Of a stretch of DNA of 64,000 nt, positions 41,692-50,610 are shown piece by piece. A program made the translations under genes and the position numbers. The stretch's first letter is position 1. Every line of letters starts with the position of its first letter. Below the pieces are notes generated by a model. That model was not told the DNA's origin and did not search any database. It saw nothing but the letters and a program-made list of their open reading frames with translations. Source of the DNA: Kribbella qitaiheensis (GTDB lineage Bacteria; Actinomycetota; Actinomycetes; Propionibacteriales; Kribbellaceae); contig NZ_CP043661.1 in the NCBI RefSeq assembly GCF_014217565.1, positions 372,001 through 436,000 of the forward strand, read 5' to 3'.

Positions 41692-43104
41692 ATGACGTAC
41701 GTCGTCGGCGGTGGTTGCTGTAGCGATGCCAGTTGTGTCGCGGTCTGTCCGGTCAACTGCATCCACCCCTCTCCCGGCGAACCCGATTTCGGTCAGACCG
41801 ATGGAGTGTTCATCGATCCGCAGGTCTGCATCGACTGTGGTGCCTGCGCCGAGGCTTGTCCGGTCGACGCGATCTCCCCGCTCGACCAGCTCGCGGCGGA
41901 CGATCATCGGATCGCCGCGAACGCGACCTTCTACACCGACAATCCGGATCGTCGAAGCGATGGCGGCCTTGCGTCGTGGGGCCCGCCATCCTTCGATGCC
42001 TGGACGGCCGCTGCCTTGCCGATGAAGGTGGCGATCGTCGGTGCCGGGCCGGCGGGCCTGTACGCCGCACGGGAGCTCCTGCTCCGCAGTACGGCCGAAA
42101 TCAACTTGCTGGACAAGCTTCCACACGTCGGCGGGCTTGCTCGCTACGGTGTCGCGCCCGATCACCCGGACACCCGCCAGATCGTCGGCGTACTCGAACG
42201 GGTCGCCCGTCATCCACGGATCCACCTACGGCTGGGTGTCGAGTTCGGCCGGGATGTCGACCATGCGCAACTGGCGGACAGTCATGACGCGGTGGTGTAT
42301 GCGCTCGGCGCGCCAGAGAGCCGGTTGACCGGGATGCCGGGGGAGGACGAGGCCGGAAGCTGCAGCGCCTCCGATTTCGTTGCCTGGTACAACGGTCACC
42401 CGCGCATCGATACCTGTCCGGTCGACCTGCGCGGTCCAAGGGCTGTTGTCGTCGGCAACGGCAATGTCGCGATCGATATCGCCCGCCTCCTGCTGAGTGA
42501 TCCCGAGCGGCTGGCGAGAGCGGAGCTGGGTCCGGCAGTGAGGCATGCGCTGACTGCCGGTGAGATTCGCGAGGTGGTGCTGCTGGGACGGCGCGGCCCC
42601 GACGTCGCGGCGTACTCCGAGTCCGAGTTCCGGGAGATCGTGGGGCTGCCCGGGGTCACGACCGTCGTAGCCGATGCACCGGGTGTCGGCAAGGCCATCG
42701 AGGCGGGAACTGGCCGCGCCGGATTGCTGACCGGCGTACGGCGTGAGGCTGTCGATCTGTCGGCCGATCCTCTGCCTGGTCGTCGACTGGTCCTCCGCTT
42801 CGGAGCAGCGCCACAGCGGTGGCACGACGGCACGCTCGACGTGAGCGACGGCCAACCGATCCGGGCCGGCATGCTGATCAGCGCGATCGGCTTCCACTCG
42901 CCACCAGTACCGGGTCTTCCATACTCCGACGGTCGCATCCCTCAGGCCGACGGGCGCGTCGTCGGAATGACGAACACCTACGTCACCGGTTGGCTCCGAC
43001 GTGGCTCCAGCGGCGGCCTCGGCCACAATCGCTTGTGTGCCGAGGAAACAGTCACCGCTCTGCTGTCCGACGCATCGAGCCGAATCGCCTTACCTGTCGT
43101 GTAA
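41692..43104 (+). CDS. fprB: Ferredoxin-fused NADPH reductase (FprB type)
   Basis: A 470-residue fusion. Residues 1-60 form a bacterial ferredoxin (CCSDASCVAVCPVNC, then CIDCGACAEACPVDAI with Cys46, 49, 52 and 56). Residues 110-465 form an adrenodoxin-reductase-like flavoprotein (VAIVGAGPAGLYAARELL, GLARYGVAPDHPDTRQI, AVVVGNGNVAIDIARLLL, GWLRRGSSGGLGHNRLCAEE). It carries NADPH electrons through FAD to its own iron-sulfur centre, most likely to the diiron oxygenase upstream. Its end overlaps the convergent antiporter by 15 bases. Confidence 0.93.
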   Translation: MTYVVGGGCCSDASCVAVCPVNCIHPSPGEPDFGQTDGVFIDPQVCIDCGACAEACPVDAISPLDQLAADDHRIAANATFYTDNPDRRSDGGLASWGPPSFDAWTAAALPMKVAIVGAGPAGLYAARELLLRSTAEINLLDKLPHVGGLARYGVAPDHPDTRQIVGVLERVARHPRIHLRLGVEFGRDVDHAQLADSHDAVVYALGAPESRLTGMPGEDEAGSCSASDFVAWYNGHPRIDTCPVDLRGPRAVVVGNGNVAIDIARLLLSDPERLARAELGPAVRHALTAGEIREVVLLGRRGPDVAAYSESEFREIVGLPGVTTVVADAPGVGKAIEAGTGRAGLLTGVRREAVDLSADPLPGRRLVLRFGAAPQRWHDGTLDVSDGQPIRAGMLISAIGFHSPPVPGLPYSDGRIPQADGRVVGMTNTYVTGWLRRGSSGGLGHNRLCAEETVTALLSDASSRIALPVV

Positions 43105-44313
43105 CTTCCGCACGGCCGGACCGCTTTCGTCGAGCGGCCGGCCGGACTGCTTGAGCAGGACCAGGGCGACGGCGGGGAAGACCAGGACCGAGATGAGCCC
43201 GGCGCAGATGAGCGCGGCGGCGGTCACCTCGGACATCAGTCCGGTCGTGACGCCGATCTGCGTCGCCGTCACGATGAACGGCAAAGAAGTTGCCTGCAGC
43301 AACGCCATCGCCGCGGTCGGGCGCGGACCAAGTGTCCGCAACGACAAGTACGCCGGTACGCCGCGGGCAATCAGTAACGCTACCAGGAAGAGCGGCACCC
43401 GGAGCAATGCCGCTGGATCGTCGAGCAGGCCGCCGAGATCGAGCCGCAGCCCGCTGGTCACGAAGAACACCGGAATGAGGAAGCCGTAGCCCAACGCCGC
43501 CAGCTTCACCCGGAACTGCGGATGCGAGCTGGAGTCGCGGTCGACCATCCCGACGACGGCACCCGCCAGGAACGCGCCGAGAATGGTCTCCAGACCGAAT
43601 TGCTCGGCCAGGGCGACGAAGGCGACCAGCAGGACGACGGCGGCCCGGACCCGGATCTCGGCGGTGGTGTCCTGCAACCGGTACAACGCCGCACCGAGCT
43701 TCTGCGAGCGGCCCGCGGTCGAGACGACGACGCCCGCGACAGCGACCAGGACGGCGAACAGCGCGACCATCACGATTCGCTCGCCGGCACTACCGCCCTC
43801 GGTAGAGAACAGCAGCGAAAGCACCAGCACTGCGGCGAAGTCTGCGACGGAAGCGGCCGCGATGGTGGACTGCCCGACCTCGCCGTCGACCTGCCCGGCG
43901 TCCTTGAGGACCGGAACGACCAGACCCAACGAGGTTGCCGACAAGGTGATCGCGAGCAGGAAAGGACTGTGCACCCAGCCGGCCGCGGCGAAGCCGGCGC
44001 CCGCGACTCCGCCGAGGACGAGCGTGATCAGGTAGCCGAGCAGGGCCAGTCGCAGTACCCGGCCGCGCAGTCTGTGGACGTCGATCTCGAGACCGGCCAG
44101 GAACAGCAGGAACCCGAGGCCGAGCAGCGAGACGATCTGGACCGGCAGATCGACGTCGACCAGGCCGAGGCCATGCGGTCCGAGGACGATGCCGGCCACG
44201 ATTTCGAGCACGACGGCCGGGATCCGGAAGCGTGGAGCGAGCCCGAGTAGCAGTGGTGCCAGTAGGGCGACCAACACGACGGCGAACAGGTTGGTGAAAT
44301 GAACACCCGGCAT
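43090..44313 (-). CDS. CPA2-type cation/proton antiporter
   Basis: A 407-residue protein with about 12 helices. Family segments are VVLEIVAGIVLGPHGLGLVD, FLLFLAGLEIDVHRLRGR, SATSLGLVVPVLKDAGQ and LGYGFLIPVFFVTSGLRLDL. It exchanges Na+ or K+ for H+. It lacks a C-terminal TrkA-N or KTN domain, so regulation must come from elsewhere. It is the last gene of the operon with the anti-sigma gene, 15 bases downstream of it. Confidence 0.92.
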   Translation of the reverse strand: MPGVHFTNLFAVVLVALLAPLLLGLAPRFRIPAVVLEIVAGIVLGPHGLGLVDVDLPVQIVSLLGLGFLLFLAGLEIDVHRLRGRVLRLALLGYLITLVLGGVAGAGFAAAGWVHSPFLLAITLSATSLGLVVPVLKDAGQVDGEVGQSTIAAASVADFAAVLVLSLLFSTEGGSAGERIVMVALFAVLVAVAGVVVSTAGRSQKLGAALYRLQDTTAEIRVRAAVVLLVAFVALAEQFGLETILGAFLAGAVVGMVDRDSSSHPQFRVKLAALGYGFLIPVFFVTSGLRLDLGGLLDDPAALLRVPLFLVALLIARGVPAYLSLRTLGPRPTAAMALLQATSLPFIVTATQIGVTTGLMSEVTAAALICAGLISVLVFPAVALVLLKQSGRPLDESGPAVRKLHDR

Positions 44314-44328
44314 GGCGGCTTCCCAGGG

Positions 44329-44562
44329 TCAGCGGTCGCGGGGGAAGTTGCGGAAGGTGTCGAGGAGCCGGTCGCGGGTCTCGTCGGAGAGACTCTCCGG
44401 CGGGAGCTGGCCGACCTCGTCGATCGTGCGGCGCATCTGGTCGAGGTAGATCTCGCAGCCCTCACAGATCGCCAGGTGCTCGACGAAACGTCGTTCGGTG
44501 TCGCTGTCCAGCGTTCCTTCGAGGAAGGCGGTGACGAGTTCGACCAGTTCGGCGCAGGTCAT
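44329..44562 (-). CDS. Zinc-finger anti-sigma factor
   Basis: A 77-residue cytoplasmic zf-HC2/ZAS anti-sigma factor. The motif is His29-x3-Cys33-x2-Cys36 (HLAICEGC), with Cys3 as the likely fourth ligand. Thiol-type zinc sites release the sigma factor upon oxidation. No membrane helix is present. Its start overlaps the ECF sigma stop (TGATG). Confidence 0.92.
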   Translation of the reverse strand: MTCAELVELVTAFLEGTLDSDTERRFVEHLAICEGCEIYLDQMRRTIDEVGQLPPESLSDETRDRLLDTFRNFPRDR

Positions 44563-45248
44563 CAGGCACCTCCCGCCGCGGCGGCGTAGTACTGCTCGAG
44601 GTGGGTTCGGACAGTTGCCCTTGCGCGGTGGAGCAGGACTCGCTGGTTGGCCGTCGAGATCTCCAGCAGAGCGCAGACCTCGTCCGCGCTCTGCCCGTCG
44701 ATGTCCCGCAGCGTCAGTACGACCTGCTGGCGGGCAGGCAGCCCTTCGAGCGCAGTCGCCACGACCGCACGCACCTCACGGGCGAGCACCTCGCTCTCGG
44801 TGCTCGGCCACGTCTTCGGGAACGCCAGCCACCCGCCCGGGTACGGATCGTCCGGGCCGCGGAAACGGCTCTGCCCGACCGTCGGTCCGTCCTCTGCCAG
44901 CAGGCTCGCCCACGGGACCGTGCGATGTTCGCGGACGCCGCGCTTGCGGGCCGTGTTGACCAGGATCCGGTAGACCCAGGTCTTCAGCGACGACCGGCCC
45001 TCGAACCTGCCGATCCCCTGGAACACAGCCAGCCAGGTGTCCTGGACGACCTCCTCGGCGCTCGCGTTCGTCGACACGAACGTCCGCGCGAGCCGCAGCA
45101 TCGAGGTGGACCAGCCGTCCAGCAGACGGGCGAACAGTTCCTCGTCGCCGGCCCGGAGACCGGCGACCAGGACATCGTCGGAAGGCAGGGCCGCAACCAC
45201 AGCTCGACGGTAATGGACAAAGTCCGTCCGGTACTGCGTCGCGACCAT
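44562..45248 (-). CDS. ECF RNA polymerase sigma factor
   Basis: A 228-residue sigma factor. Region 2 has GDEELFARLLDGWSTSMLRL and SAEEVVQDTWLAVFQGIGRF. Region 4 has LEGLPARQQVVLTLRDIDGQ and SADEVCALLEISTANQRVLL. A long linker (about 40 residues, TVPWASLLAEDG to TWPSTESEVL) separates the regions. It is coupled to the zinc anti-sigma gene. Redox genes upstream suggest an oxidative-stress signal. Confidence 0.93.
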   Translation of the reverse strand: MVATQYRTDFVHYRRAVVAALPSDDVLVAGLRAGDEELFARLLDGWSTSMLRLARTFVSTNASAEEVVQDTWLAVFQGIGRFEGRSSLKTWVYRILVNTARKRGVREHRTVPWASLLAEDGPTVGQSRFRGPDDPYPGGWLAFPKTWPSTESEVLAREVRAVVATALEGLPARQQVVLTLRDIDGQSADEVCALLEISTANQRVLLHRARATVRTHLEQYYAAAAGGA

Positions 45249-45275
45249 TACTCCTGCCTTACCGGTGCCGCGACG

Positions 45276-45980
45276 TCAGCGGTATTCGGGGTTCTCGAAG
45301 TCGAACCGGCAGCCGGCATCCCACTCCGAGCGCTGGTTGCCGTACGCCGGGATCCCGCCCGCGTCCTTGAGCATCCGGGCCAGGTGCAACAGGTTCCAGG
45401 TCATGAAGGTCGTGTTGCGGTTGGTGAAGTCGTTCTGCGGCCCACCCGATCCCTCGTCCAGGTACGACGGTCCGGGGCCGGCCTCGCCGATCCAGCCCGC
45501 GTCGGCCTGCGGCGGGACGGTGTAGCCGAGGTGTTGCAGGCTGTAGAGGACGTTCATCGCGCAGTGCTTGACGCCGTCCTCGTTACCGGTGATCAGGCAA
45601 CCACCGACGCGGCCGTAGTACGCGTACTGGCCGGCGGAGTTGAGGATCGAGGAGTTCCCGTAGAGCCGTTCGATCACCTGCTTGGTGACGGAGCTGTTGT
45701 CGCCCAGCCAGATCGGCCCGGCGATCACCAGGATGTCGGCGGCCATCACCTGCTCCTGGATCGCCGGCCACTCGTCGACGGCCCAGCCGTGCTCGGTCAT
45801 GTCCGGCCAGACGCCGGTGGCGATGTCGTGGTCGATCGCCCGGACGACGTCCACCTGTACGCCGTGCTTCTCCATGATCTTGCGGCTCACGTCGACCAGG
45901 CCCTCGGTGTTGCTGCGGTCGGGCGATCGCTTCAGGGTGCAGTTGATGAACAACGCCCGCAGGTCGTCGTAGTCGGTCAT
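45276..45980 (-). CDS. NADPH-dependent FMN reductase / flavodoxin-like protein
   Basis: A 234-residue flavodoxin-fold protein. It has LRALFINCTLKRSPDRSNTE at the FMN phosphate loop, ADILVIAGPIWLGDNSSVTK, and GRVGGCLITGNEDGVKHCAM. It should reduce FMN or a quinone-like acceptor with NAD(P)H. It sits 29 bases after the Rieske-ThDP gene and 27 bases before the sigma gene, so it is within one operon. Confidence 0.9.
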   Translation of the reverse strand: MTDYDDLRALFINCTLKRSPDRSNTEGLVDVSRKIMEKHGVQVDVVRAIDHDIATGVWPDMTEHGWAVDEWPAIQEQVMAADILVIAGPIWLGDNSSVTKQVIERLYGNSSILNSAGQYAYYGRVGGCLITGNEDGVKHCAMNVLYSLQHLGYTVPPQADAGWIGEAGPGPSYLDEGSGGPQNDFTNRNTTFMTWNLLHLARMLKDAGGIPAYGNQRSEWDAGCRFDFENPEYR

Positions 45981-46009
45981 CTCAGGTTCTCCTTGCGTGG
46001 TCAGGGGAT

Positions 46010-47989
46010 TCACAGCAGTTCGGCGTCCTGCTCGATACAGAGCAGAGCGGGTCCGGTGGTCGCGAAGAGTTCGGTCATCGCCGCTTCGAGGTCCTCGCGG
46101 CGGTCGACCCGGAGGCCGGTCGCGCCGCAGAGCCGGGCGTACTGCGCCCAGTCGGGGTTGACGAGGGAGGTGTGCCAGACGGGATAGTCGGCGGCAAGCT
46201 GCTCCTTGCTGATCTTGCCGAGCGCGTTGTTGTTCAGCAGCACGTGTTTGATGCCGATGCCGTATTTCACGGCGGTGGTCAGCTCCGCGGCGTACTGGCC
46301 GAAGCCGCCGTCGCCGGTGACCGCGAGGACCGGTCGGCCCGGTGCGGCTGCCCAGGCGCCGAGTGCCGCCGGATAGCCGAAGCCGATCGAGCCCAGGTAG
46401 CCGGACATCAACACCGGCTGGCCTTTCGACTCCAGGTAGCGGCCCAGCGAGTACGCGTGGTTGCCGACGTCAACAGTTACGACGGCGTCAGTCGGCAGGT
46501 GACGTGACAGTACGTCGAAGACGGCCGCCGCGGAGACACCCAAGCCGCGATCGTCGTTCACCCGGCGTGCCTTCTCCGCCCGCCAGATCGCCCAGCGCTC
46601 GGCCAAATCCGGCCGCTGGTCCTCGGCCTTCACCTCGGGAAGCCTGTCCAACAAGGCGTTGAGGCTGAGTGCCGCGTCGCCGAGAACGTCCGCCGTGACG
46701 GCGTCGAACCGGCCGATCGCGGCATGGTCGTCGTCGAGCTGCACGATCGCCTTGTACGCCGCGATGCCGGTGTGGTTGGAGAACGAGGCGCCGACCACGA
46801 TCAGCAGATCCGACTCGTTCATCAGCCAACTGGCCACCGGCGTACCGCTGCGGCCGAGCACGCCGGCGCCGAGCGGGTGCGTGTCCGGTACGAGCCCCTT
46901 GGCCTTGAAGGTCGTCAGCACCGGGGAGTTGAGGTGCTCGGCGAGCCGGCGTACCTCGTCCTCGGCGGCTCGGGCGCCATGTCCGACGATCATCACCGGC
47001 CGGCGCGCGTCGCGGATCAGCGCGGCAGCACGAGACAGCGCGTCCTCGTCGGGACGGATGAGCCGCGCCGAGAGACGTCCGCGCGGAGACGCTGCGGGGG
47101 AGTCGGAGGGCAGAACCTGTACTTCGTCCGGCAGCACGAGATGAGCGACACCTCGACCGTCGATCGCGTGCTTCACCGCCAGCCCGGCAAGCTCCGCGTG
47201 GTCGCTGCCGGCCTGGATCGCCGTGCTCGAAATCGCCACGTCCTTGAAAACCGCGGTGAGGTCGAGATCCTGGAACGCGCCCCGGCCGAGCACCTTGGAC
47301 GGGACCTGGCCGGAGATGGCGAGAACGGGGGAGCCGTCGAGCTTGGCGTCGTACAGGCCGGTCAGCAGGTTGGTCGAGCCGGGGCCGGCGATGGCGAAGC
47401 AGGCTGCGGGGCGGCCGGTCAGTTTGCCGTACGCGCTGGCGGCGAAGGCTGCCGCGCCCTCGTGCCGGATGCCGATGTAGGTGAGTTCGCCGCGCGCCTC
47501 GGCCCGGCGCATCGCCTCGGCGAACCCGAGGTTGGAGTGCCCGACCATGCCGAAGACGTGACTGATGCCGTGGGCAACCAGCGTCTCGACCAGTACGTCG
47601 GACACCGTGCGAACCTGCTCCGGTACGGCGGGTAGCTGGACGTAGACGCCGTCGGTCCGTTCATCGACCGGGTACGCCGTCACGCCGTCCGAGAAGCCCT
47701 CCGGCGGTTGCCCGGTGATCGGGTCGTAGTCGTATCCGTGCCACGGGCAGCGCAGCAGACCCTTCTCGATCGAGCCCTCGCCGAGCGGTCCCCCTTGATG
47801 AGGGCAATGGTTCTCCAGGGCACCCAACCGGGCTCCGCATCGTGCCAGCGCCACGCTCCGGCCGTCGACGACCACGCTGCGAACCCGCCCGTCCGCCGGT
47901 ACGTCGACCGGGTCGACCCGGTGCCAGCCGTTCCGGGCCACATCGCCGGCGTTGCTCTCGGCCTCGTCCCCGGCCAAGTCGTCGGCCAT
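46010..47989 (-). CDS. Rieske domain fused to ThDP-dependent oxidase/decarboxylase
   Basis: A 659-residue fusion. Residues 20-118 form a Rieske domain: Cys62, His64 (CPHQGGPLGEGSIEKGLLRC, split) and Cys81, His84 (CPWHGYDYDP). Residues 125-655 form a pyruvate-oxidase/acetolactate-synthase-like enzyme. It has the ThDP-activating Glu177 (IRHEGAAAFAASAYGKLTG), GPGSTNLLTGLYDAKLDGSP, and the cofactor motif GDGGFGQYAAELTTAVKYG...LLNNNALG. The Rieske cluster could take the electrons of a 2-oxoacid oxidation. The ATG at 47989 has GGGAGGCG upstream. The substrate is unknown. Confidence 0.9.
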   Translation of the reverse strand: MADDLAGDEAESNAGDVARNGWHRVDPVDVPADGRVRSVVVDGRSVALARCGARLGALENHCPHQGGPLGEGSIEKGLLRCPWHGYDYDPITGQPPEGFSDGVTAYPVDERTDGVYVQLPAVPEQVRTVSDVLVETLVAHGISHVFGMVGHSNLGFAEAMRRAEARGELTYIGIRHEGAAAFAASAYGKLTGRPAACFAIAGPGSTNLLTGLYDAKLDGSPVLAISGQVPSKVLGRGAFQDLDLTAVFKDVAISSTAIQAGSDHAELAGLAVKHAIDGRGVAHLVLPDEVQVLPSDSPAASPRGRLSARLIRPDEDALSRAAALIRDARRPVMIVGHGARAAEDEVRRLAEHLNSPVLTTFKAKGLVPDTHPLGAGVLGRSGTPVASWLMNESDLLIVVGASFSNHTGIAAYKAIVQLDDDHAAIGRFDAVTADVLGDAALSLNALLDRLPEVKAEDQRPDLAERWAIWRAEKARRVNDDRGLGVSAAAVFDVLSRHLPTDAVVTVDVGNHAYSLGRYLESKGQPVLMSGYLGSIGFGYPAALGAWAAAPGRPVLAVTGDGGFGQYAAELTTAVKYGIGIKHVLLNNNALGKISKEQLAADYPVWHTSLVNPDWAQYARLCGATGLRVDRREDLEAAMTELFATTGPALLCIEQDAELL

Positions 47990-48076
47990 GTAACGCCTCC
48001 CCATCTCGGTGACACGGATACCTCTGATGGGTCAGTGCCGGCAGCAGGCCAGGCGTTACACGAGGAGACTGTGACC

Positions 48077-48703
48077 ATGGACGAATGGAGACTGGACAGC
48101 ACCCGGAGAGCGCTCCACGGAGTTGCCGAGCTGATCCTGGCCGGGCCGCAGTACCGGCTCGGCGGCGGGATCCGGCTGCGCGTCGTACCGGGTGGGTTCG
48201 GGACCGTCGCCATGCCGGACCTCCGGGTCGATGGTGACCTGCTGGTGTGGCCGGACGGGTCGATCGAACTCTCCGGCGGGACGTTCGCCGAGCGGGCCCA
48301 GGAAGCCGGGGTGGAGGCGAGCCGGCTGGACGATGTCTACTCCGGCGGGCTGAAGATCGACCCGGACTCGCAGATCGATCTCGACCCGGCTGCCGCCAGG
48401 CTGATCGCCGACGCCTTCGGCCGCGGTGATGCCGCGCTCAGGGCCTTCGCCGCCGACAGCACACCGATCCTCTGGCCGGAGCACTTCGACGTCGGCATCA
48501 CGGTCGACGAGATCAACTACGGAGTCTCACCCGGCGACGACGGCATCGCGGAGCCTTACGCGTACGTCGGGCCGTGGACCCCGCGGACCGGCGACTTCTG
48601 GAACGCGTCCTTCGGGGCGACCCGACTGATGGCCGACCTGCCGGACGCGGGTGCCGTTCTCACCTTCTTCCGGACCGGCCAGGAGCAAGCCGGCCTGGAG
48701 TGA
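48077..48703 (+). CDS. Uncharacterised protein
   Basis: A 208-residue soluble acidic protein (MDEWRLDSTRRALHGVAELI, LRVDGDLLVWPDGSIELSGG, YAYVGPWTPRTGDFWNASFG). Beta-rich segments and WxP motifs are visible, but no known family. It is divergent from the Rieske-ThDP operon and has GAGGAG upstream. Close relatives seem to be common in Kribbella-like genomes, though I cannot verify that here. Confidence 0.7.
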   Translation: MDEWRLDSTRRALHGVAELILAGPQYRLGGGIRLRVVPGGFGTVAMPDLRVDGDLLVWPDGSIELSGGTFAERAQEAGVEASRLDDVYSGGLKIDPDSQIDLDPAAARLIADAFGRGDAALRAFAADSTPILWPEHFDVGITVDEINYGVSPGDDGIAEPYAYVGPWTPRTGDFWNASFGATRLMADLPDAGAVLTFFRTGQEQAGLE

Positions 48704-48716
48704 GTGACTCACCCAG

Positions 48717-49259
48717 CTAGTGTCCTGTTTCTGAAGTTCGCTGGATAAGTTGGTCTCGGGTGTTTTGTCCTGTGCCGCGTTGGCGGTAGTGGCTTCGGCT
48801 GCGTGGCAGTAGTCCTTCGCCCGCCGGGATCGGGTGGGAGTTCGTTCGCCGTCGGGGCACCGGGGTCTGGTGGGGTTGGTCAAGTGCGCGGAGTGTGATT
48901 GGGCGGGTCGGCTGGCTCCGAGGCTGTGTGCGTCTGGGATGCTCCCTGTTGCCTGCGGTGTGGGCGTCTTTGTGCATCGGCTGAGTGTTCCGGGCCGATC
49001 GCGTGCTCAGGGCGTGCACAAGGGCGCGGAACGCCCGCGTCGGTTGCCGGCCTCTGTGCATCCGCTGAGCGTTTTCCGCGGGCGGAATACTCAGCCGGTG
49101 CACAAAGACGCCCGCACTGGGCGTCGGGGTTGGCTGCCATCGGTGCGGCCTCAGACACCTTCCGGGGAGCGGGGGGGGGCCGGGGGCCGGGGAAGGCCTC
49201 GTCCCCCGCCCCGGCATGGTGTCAGACCTATCCAGCGAACTTCAGAAGCAGGACACTAG
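48717..49259. mobile_element. MITE-like element, 31-bp inverted ends
   Basis: The ends CTAGTGTCCTG... (48717-48747) and its reverse complement (49229-49259) agree at 30 of 31 positions. CTAG at the tips suggests a TA target duplication. No transposase frame is present; the inside has a run of G at about 49168 and two hairpin units. One side interrupts an SDR remnant. This fits a non-autonomous element mobilised in trans by an IS630/Tc1-type transposase. Confidence 0.8.
48970..49105 (+). repeat. Two hairpin units inside the MITE
   Basis: Two related palindromes of about 50 bases (TGTGCATCGGCTGAG ... CTCAGGGCGTGCACA and TGTGCATCCGCTGAG ... CTCAGCCGGTGCACA) lie in the same orientation. Their outer flanks (GGGCGTCTTTGTGCA and TGCACAAAGACGCCC) also pair, giving a larger nested inverted repeat. 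Confidence 0.75.
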
Positions 49260-49377
49260 TAGGCCCGTACGCCACGGCCTGCTTGGCGAGGTTGCGGACA
49301 CTCGCCAGATCACCGAGGTCGGCCTGGACGAAGTCCGCCTTGCCACCGACGTGACCCAGGTCCGCCGGTCACCGCGG
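49260..49377 (-). pseudogene. SDR remnant beside the MITE
   Basis: The minus strand reads VTGG in one frame and then KADFVQADLGDLASVRNLAK with QAVAYGP in another. This is the start of a short-chain dehydrogenase with an internal deletion. It stops at the MITE end, and the rest of the gene is not found on the other side. Confidence 0.65.
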
Positions 49378-50610
49378 TCAACACGATGATCGGCTACCTC
49401 CGCACGTTGCAGCGGTAGGCGTCAGGACAGGGGGTCGCGGTGGTCGCGGGCCGGCGGCGAAGCCGACGATCACCTGTACTGCGGCCAGGCAGCTGAAGAC
49501 GACGAGGGTCGCGGTCCAGCCGCCGGTGTGTTCGGCGAGGTACCCCGCGATGACGGGCCCGGTCGCGGCCAGGAGGTAGCCGACGGATTGAGCCATACCG
49601 GACAGTTGAGTGGTCTCGTGGGGCGAGCGGCCGCGGTAGCTGATCAAGGTCAAGGCGGCGACGAGAGCAGCCCCTTGGCCCAGTCCGGCGATGACGGCCC
49701 ACACGATGACGAGGTCCGGTACGAGGAGCAGGCCCAGCAACGCGATCACGATGGGGGTGCTCGCGACGACCGCGCCGGCTCGCTGGCTGACCGGATTCTT
49801 CATCAGGCGGGGGATGGTCAGACCGCCGACGAGGCCGAAGCCCTGGAACAGGAAGAGATGGATGCCGGCCGTCGACTCGGAGACGCCGCCGGTCGTGATC
49901 TCGATCGTGGGCAGCCAGTTGACGAGGAGGTAGAAGCTCGTCGACTGCAGGCCCATGTAGAAGGTGACCAGCCACGCCATCGGCTGCCGCCACACACTCA
50001 CCGGCGGATCACCGCCGTCAACGACCACCGGTGCGATCGGGCCGGAGTTCGAGTGCGCGGGCAGCCTGACCAAGGCGACGACGAGAGCGAGCCCGCCCCA
50101 GACCGCCAGCGAGAGACGCCAGTCGGCCAAGTTCGCGATCGGCACGGCCAGGACCGAGGCGAGAGCGGCTCCGCCGGTGATGAACGCGGTGTACACCCCG
50201 GTGGCGCGAGACACGTGGGCGGCGTAGTCGCGCTTGATCAGGACGGGGACCAGGACGTTGCCGACGGCAATCGCTGCGCCGATCACGATGGTGCCGATCC
50301 ACAGTCCGACGTGACCCGTGTACGACCGGGCGACGCTCGCGGCGGCCAGGACGAGGAGCGAGACGAAGACCGCTCGCTCCATCCCGAGTCGCCGGGAGGC
50401 GAGATGGACCAGCGGCGAGGCGAGCCCGAAGGCGACCAGCGGGAGCGCGCCGAGCGCACCCTGCGCCGCCTCGCCGAGGTTCTCGTCGAGGCCGATCTGC
50501 GGCAGCAGCGGACCGACGGCGGTCAGTGCGGGGCGCAAGCTCAAAGCGACGAGGAACACGCTCGCGGTGATCAGCGGAGCCCGCGTCGCCACTTTGCCCG
50601 ACCCCGTCAC
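49378..50610 (-). CDS. MFS transporter (CynX/NimT type)
   Basis: A 410-residue protein with twelve helices. Typical pieces are SLRPALTAVGPLLPQIGLDE near the start, ASRRLGMERAVFVSLLVLAA, FYMGLQSTSFYLLVNWLPTI and GLGQGAALVAALTLISYRGR. CynX/NimT proteins move small anions or nitroimidazole-like compounds. The last 15 residues look unlike a natural end. The gene ends just past the SDR remnant. Confidence 0.9.
   Translation of the reverse strand: MTGSGKVATRAPLITASVFLVALSLRPALTAVGPLLPQIGLDENLGEAAQGALGALPLVAFGLASPLVHLASRRLGMERAVFVSLLVLAAASVARSYTGHVGLWIGTIVIGAAIAVGNVLVPVLIKRDYAAHVSRATGVYTAFITGGAALASVLAVPIANLADWRLSLAVWGGLALVVALVRLPAHSNSGPIAPVVVDGGDPPVSVWRQPMAWLVTFYMGLQSTSFYLLVNWLPTIEITTGGVSESTAGIHLFLFQGFGLVGGLTIPRLMKNPVSQRAGAVVASTPIVIALLGLLLVPDLVIVWAVIAGLGQGAALVAALTLISYRGRSPHETTQLSGMAQSVGYLLAATGPVIAGYLAEHTGGWTATLVVFSCLAAVQVIVGFAAGPRPPRPPVLTPTAATCGGSRSSC

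Noticed and set aside
42226..43026. Long open frame antisense to the ferredoxin-fused reductase
   Set aside because: It mirrors the codon pattern of the real gene in GC-rich DNA and shows no motif or ribosome site.
49160..49200. G-rich run in the MITE as a possible G-quadruplex or origin
   Set aside because: The run is short and lies in a mobile element. There is no DnaA-box cluster or iteron nearby.
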